A stretch of DNA of 64,000 nucleotides. It comes from a bacterium. Its GTDB lineage: Bacteria > SAR324 > XYD2-FULL-50-16. Positions 60,752 through 64,000 of this stretch are shown here, in pieces. The stretch's first letter is position 1; each line of letters opens with the position of its first letter. Below the pieces are notes generated by a model that did not search any database, was not told where the DNA came from, and saw nothing but the letters and a program-made list of their open reading frames with translations. Position numbers and translations under genes: made by a program. The DNA is taken from positions 1-64,000 of the forward strand of contig JAHJTV010000015.1 in assembly GCA_018829445.1 (NCBI GenBank), written 5' to 3'.

Positions 60752-62029
60752 ATGTTTATTAATTTTAGTATTACACTTTTTCTTTTAACCGTATTTGTTG
60801 TAATCCTGGAAATCTGTGCCCGGTTTTCAAACGGGAAGTTTGTGGTTAAAGGAAAAAAGGGATACATTTATCTCGGTTTTTTGTTTATTGGTGTAGCTGT
60901 AATCAATTTGTTATCGACAGTAATTAATAGCTATATTAACGTCCTGCATCCAAGATACCTGATAATCATTTTATTGACTGCAGTTTTACTGATTTTTCAA
61001 CAGAAAAGTACAAGTTTATTTCAAAAGGTATTTATTTTTATTTTTCATGCCATTTTTGTTATTAATCTATTGATTATATCAATAGAAGTCGTTCTGTATT
61101 GGTTCAATTTTGAAACAGGCTACTCATTTCAGAGTGTTATTAGCGAAAGCGGGTACAATGTGGCTGGAATAGAACGAAGGGTTATTTTCCCGCTTTCTGC
61201 TATTCCCGGATTAGAATTTGTAATAAGGCCAATTGGAATGTTTGCAGATATCCACGCAAGTTTATATATCCTTTTTAGCTGCTTATTAACGTATATTATG
61301 ATTCATAAGATAGAACGAAGAAAACGGTTGATTTATTGGTTTCTATTACTAATTTTATGCTTTTGTTTAAATGGAGGGCAAGCAATTATCGCAACGATAT
61401 GCAGTATACTTGTCTATGAATGGCTAAAATCAAATAGTTCAGGAAGAATTATAATTGTGTTGCTGATTCTACCCGTTATGGCTTTTCTGATGCTTACTTG
61501 GTTTAATACTCAGAATTATCTAAATTCCCAAAATATGTCCTCAGCATATACAGTGATAGACAATACATTAATTACTTTAAAATATTTTCCTTCCCTCAGC
61601 TGTTATCTTTGGGGATGCAGTTTATCGCCCAACGAGATTTTCGAGGTTTTGGAAAATGCACCTGGCTTCTCCTCAGAAATTCAGAATTCGGGGATCTCTT
61701 TTCTTGGTATTGACAATGGGTTAATTGGATTTTTGCTGTCATTTGGCGCTCTGTATTTGATGCTCTACTTTATTGGGATTGTTGCGTTAATCAGGTTGAA
61801 GGTGGACATCAAGTATGAATTTATAGCGATTCTGACTTTTCAATTCATGACTATTGTCCATTATCCCATAGGTTGGGGGAGCGGTGTATTTGCCTTCGTT
61901 TTCCTTAACCTGATTTATGTTAGATGGTATTATTCTAACTTACATAAGAAAAACAAATATAAAATTGTACGAGGCAAAACCGATCCTAGATCACTTGTGA
62001 TGTTCCCTGTTGAAAATCGGATTCAATAA
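60752..62029 (+). CDS. Wzy-like O-antigen polymerase
   Basis: A 425-aa integral membrane protein with about ten hydrophobic segments spread from residue 1 to 400 and a large periplasmic loop near 125-165. Together with its place in a polysaccharide locus having a Wzz-like protein, this suggests a Wzy polymerase. There is no clear short motif; GISFLGIDNGLIGFLLSFGALY (about 330-350) resembles the conserved Wzy_C-like turn. It is distinctly AT-rich. An O-antigen ligase cannot be excluded. Confidence 0.68.
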   Translation: MFINFSITLFLLTVFVVILEICARFSNGKFVVKGKKGYIYLGFLFIGVAVINLLSTVINSYINVLHPRYLIIILLTAVLLIFQQKSTSLFQKVFIFIFHAIFVINLLIISIEVVLYWFNFETGYSFQSVISESGYNVAGIERRVIFPLSAIPGLEFVIRPIGMFADIHASLYILFSCLLTYIMIHKIERRKRLIYWFLLLILCFCLNGGQAIIATICSILVYEWLKSNSSGRIIIVLLILPVMAFLMLTWFNTQNYLNSQNMSSAYTVIDNTLITLKYFPSLSCYLWGCSLSPNEIFEVLENAPGFSSEIQNSGISFLGIDNGLIGFLLSFGALYLMLYFIGIVALIRLKVDIKYEFIAILTFQFMTIVHYPIGWGSGVFAFVFLNLIYVRWYYSNLHKKNKYKIVRGKTDPRSLVMFPVENRIQ

Positions 62030-62207
62030 ATTTATTGTCCGTATGAAAGAGTGTTCTGGGGCTATTGTAATGCTTTTGGGTTCTTCACATAATCGCTGAT
62101 ATAATATTGGCCCTATCATAGTATGCTTACGCAATATTACCTTTTGCATGGCAATTTTTCCCGCTTGTTCGACATGGATTAAAGTATCAATTAGATGAGA
62201 TTAGAGA

Positions 62208-64000
62208 ATGAGAACTCTTGAAGAAATATGCCTGCCTGGTTACGATAAAAGTTTGGCGGAATATATAGCATTAAATAGAAAAATCGAAAGTGCCCTTAAT
62301 GATAAAGAGTTAGTGGTTAATAAAACCATAAGGCTAGCAATTCTTGCTAGCTCCACCATTAGAGGAATAGAGGAAGTACTGCGGGTTCAATGTGCAGAGA
62401 TTGGAATATATGCAGACATCTATTTAGGTGAATATAATCAATATGCTCAAGAAATATTCAATAGCGGCAGCCAGTTATATCAGTTCAATCCAGATCTAAT
62501 TATTGTTTTTGCCGATACCAGGGCTATCACGGGGGAATACTTCTTCATGCCTTACAAAGGTTTGGCAGACGACAGAAAGATTTGGATGGCGGAGACCTCT
62601 GCATTTTTTAGAAATCTTGTAAATGAACTAACTAAACAAACATCCGCTAAAGTCATCTTGCATAATTTTGAAATCCCTACTTATTCTCCATTGGGGATAT
62701 TGGAAAGTAAAGATGATTATGGATTTGTTGAATCTATTGAAGATATCAATAGAGGTCTCAGAAATGACTTGAAGAATAATAATCAAGTTTTTTTATTTGA
62801 CTTCAACACATTTTGCTCGAAGGTAGGAAAGAAAGAAGTATTTGATGATAAGATGTACTATTTGGGAGACATAAAAATAAAGCTTCAATACATACCTTCT
62901 CTTTGTCAAGAATATTTAAAATACATTAGACCACTAGCATCATTGATAAAAAAATGTATCGTCCTTGACCTTGATAATACTCTTTGGGGCGGAATTATCG
63001 GTGAAAACGGCGTTGACGGTATAAAGCTTGGACCGACACCGGAAGGACGCCCTTTTTGGGAGTTTCAACAACTCTTGCTGTCTCTTTATAACAGAGGTGT
63101 TCTCCTTGCTGTTAATAGTAAGAACAATTTTGACGATGCAATAGAGGTAATACGAAACCACAAGTATATGGTTCTTCGAGAAGAATATTTTGCAGCAATT
63201 CGAATTAACTGGAATGATAAAGCTTCCAACATTCAATCTATTGCTGAAGAGATTAATATTGGAATTGATAGTTTAGTTTTTTTTGATGATGATTCCGTAA
63301 ACAGAGAAATGGTTCGTACATTTCATCCAGAAGTAATGGTAGTTGATTTACCTTCTGATCCGGCGCTATATGTGGAAACATTGATAAATTTGAATTGTTT
63401 TGAAATGTTGAGCTTGACAAAAGAAGATAAGAAAAAGGGGATGATGTACTTGGCTGAGAAAAAGCGTCGACAATTGGTACATACTGCAACAAATTTGACT
63501 GAGTATTTGCGACAACTTGAGACCGTGGTTGTGATTGAAGACGTCAATAAGGGAACAATACCTAGAATTGCCCAAATGACGCAAAAGACCAACCAGTTTA
63601 ATATGACTACCTTCAGGTACACTGATGAGAAAATAAAGGAATTTGTTGAAGATGATAATTATTTGGTTATTTCCTTATCTTTGACTGATAAATTCGGTGA
63701 CAGCGGTATTACCGGACTGTCAATCGTGGAAAGGAAGAACAGAGATCATTGGTGGATTGATACATTTCTATTAAGTTGTCGTATTATAGGAAGGAAAGCG
63801 GAAGATGCGCTTTTGGCATATATAGTAAAAAAAGCTCAGGTCAGCGGTGCAAGTTTACTCTCCGGTGCATTTATTCCGTCTGAAAAGAATATGCCGGCAA
63901 AAGAGTTCTATAATAATTGTGGGATGAAAAAAATGGGCAATAAGGATGAAATGGAAATATGGGAGTTTGATTTAAAAAAAGATTTTCCATTTCCAGACTT
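62208..64000 (+). CDS. FkbH-type HAD/acyltransferase (cut by window edge)
   Basis: The frame is open from ATG 62208 to the window end, 597 codons and incomplete. An N-terminal domain of about 240 residues is followed by a HAD domain: VLDLDNTLWGGIIGENG (about 252-268; DxDxT), AVNSKNN as motif II and FFDDDSVNREMV as motif IV. The C-terminal part (about 430 on) is a GNAT-like acyltransferase with KYGDSGITGLS-like FGDSGITG. FkbH proteins load a glyceryl or other short acyl onto a carrier protein; this copy suggests acyl decoration of the polysaccharide. Confidence 0.87.
   Translation, partial: MRTLEEICLPGYDKSLAEYIALNRKIESALNDKELVVNKTIRLAILASSTIRGIEEVLRVQCAEIGIYADIYLGEYNQYAQEIFNSGSQLYQFNPDLIIVFADTRAITGEYFFMPYKGLADDRKIWMAETSAFFRNLVNELTKQTSAKVILHNFEIPTYSPLGILESKDDYGFVESIEDINRGLRNDLKNNNQVFLFDFNTFCSKVGKKEVFDDKMYYLGDIKIKLQYIPSLCQEYLKYIRPLASLIKKCIVLDLDNTLWGGIIGENGVDGIKLGPTPEGRPFWEFQQLLLSLYNRGVLLAVNSKNNFDDAIEVIRNHKYMVLREEYFAAIRINWNDKASNIQSIAEEINIGIDSLVFFDDDSVNREMVRTFHPEVMVVDLPSDPALYVETLINLNCFEMLSLTKEDKKKGMMYLAEKKRRQLVHTATNLTEYLRQLETVVVIEDVNKGTIPRIAQMTQKTNQFNMTTFRYTDEKIKEFVEDDNYLVISLSLTDKFGDSGITGLSIVERKNRDHWWIDTFLLSCRIIGRKAEDALLAYIVKKAQVSGASLLSGAFIPSEKNMPAKEFYNNCGMKKMGNKDEMEIWEFDLKKDFPFPD

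Noticed and set aside
1..64000. tRNA, rRNA or other structured RNA genes
   Set aside because: None recognised on either strand by reading for conserved arms and CCA-type ends; no island attachment site next to a tRNA could be proposed.

Overview
The window is a 64 kb stretch of an AT-leaning (roughly 40% GC by eye) Gram-negative chromosome. A Wzz-type chain-length protein, a Wzy-like polymerase, a KdsB-like cytidylyltransferase, N-acetylneuraminate-type synthase genes and the EPS-associated MarR regulator all point to an outer-membrane bacterium that makes a complex acidic surface polysaccharide. The phylum cannot be fixed from sequence alone. The repeat-rich intergenic DNA and the mix of response regulators would fit Desulfobacterota or Calditrichota/KSB1-like lineages, but that is only a guess.

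Region 1 (1-7.1 kb) is housekeeping and signalling: dapB, a small membrane protein, a NahK-like sugar kinase, a TIP30-like SDR, and four minus-strand response regulators without a histidine kinase, plus a small basic protein. Region 2 (7.6-10.9 kb) is the control head of a polysaccharide locus: the Wzz-like protein, a perfect 20-bp RNA-hairpin sequence, a NusG/RfaH/LoaP-type specialised elongation factor, a 208-bp MITE with 9-bp target duplications, and the EPS-associated MarR regulator.

Region 3 (10.9-21.1 kb) is an accessory island lying between the regulators and the biosynthetic genes. It holds two tandem MntA/HepT (type VII) toxin-antitoxin modules, a DUF4143 ATPase, one intact and three broken AlbA_2/HATPase proteins, a hicB-hicA pair, two truncated nucleotidyltransferase remnants, a decayed IS1595 transposase fragment and a decayed Gfo/Idh/MocA oxidoreductase. 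The gaps are packed with three families of short dispersed repeats, including degenerate heptanucleotide arrays that sit directly before start codons.

Region 4 (21.2-64 kb) is a continuous plus-strand polysaccharide locus, mostly with overlapping or closely spaced genes. It opens with a deoxysugar module (C-methyltransferase, DegT aminotransferase, RmlC-like epimerase, three extended SDRs, cephalosporin-hydroxylase-like protein), an ABC flippase and a glycosyltransferase. A nonulosonic-acid module follows (NeuB, NeuD-like acyltransferase, TIM-barrel isomerase, CBS-DegT fusion, NeuA, PtmA-like SDR, Gfo/Idh/MocA oxidoreductases). Next is an unusual module with a sulfotransferase-like protein, a DUF4862 protein, a second cytidylyltransferase, two SDRs, a cupin, a cyclase-family hydrolase and an AroB-like sugar-phosphate cyclase. 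A last module combines SpsF-like and KdsB-like nucleotidyltransferases, a GmhA-like isomerase, a 2-hydroxyacid dehydrogenase, a FAH-family hydrolase, a HAD phosphatase, two methyltransferases and an HpcH/HpaI aldolase. Two large putative glycosyltransferases, a Wzy-like protein and an FkbH-type protein cut by the window edge complete the locus.

The most interesting part is 39.7-58.7 kb. It looks able to make and activate unusual sugar acids or cyclitols by a gene combination I do not recognise as a described pathway. Four different nucleotidyltransferases of the NeuA/KdsB/SpsF type in one locus suggest that the polymer carries several different activated acidic or modified sugars.
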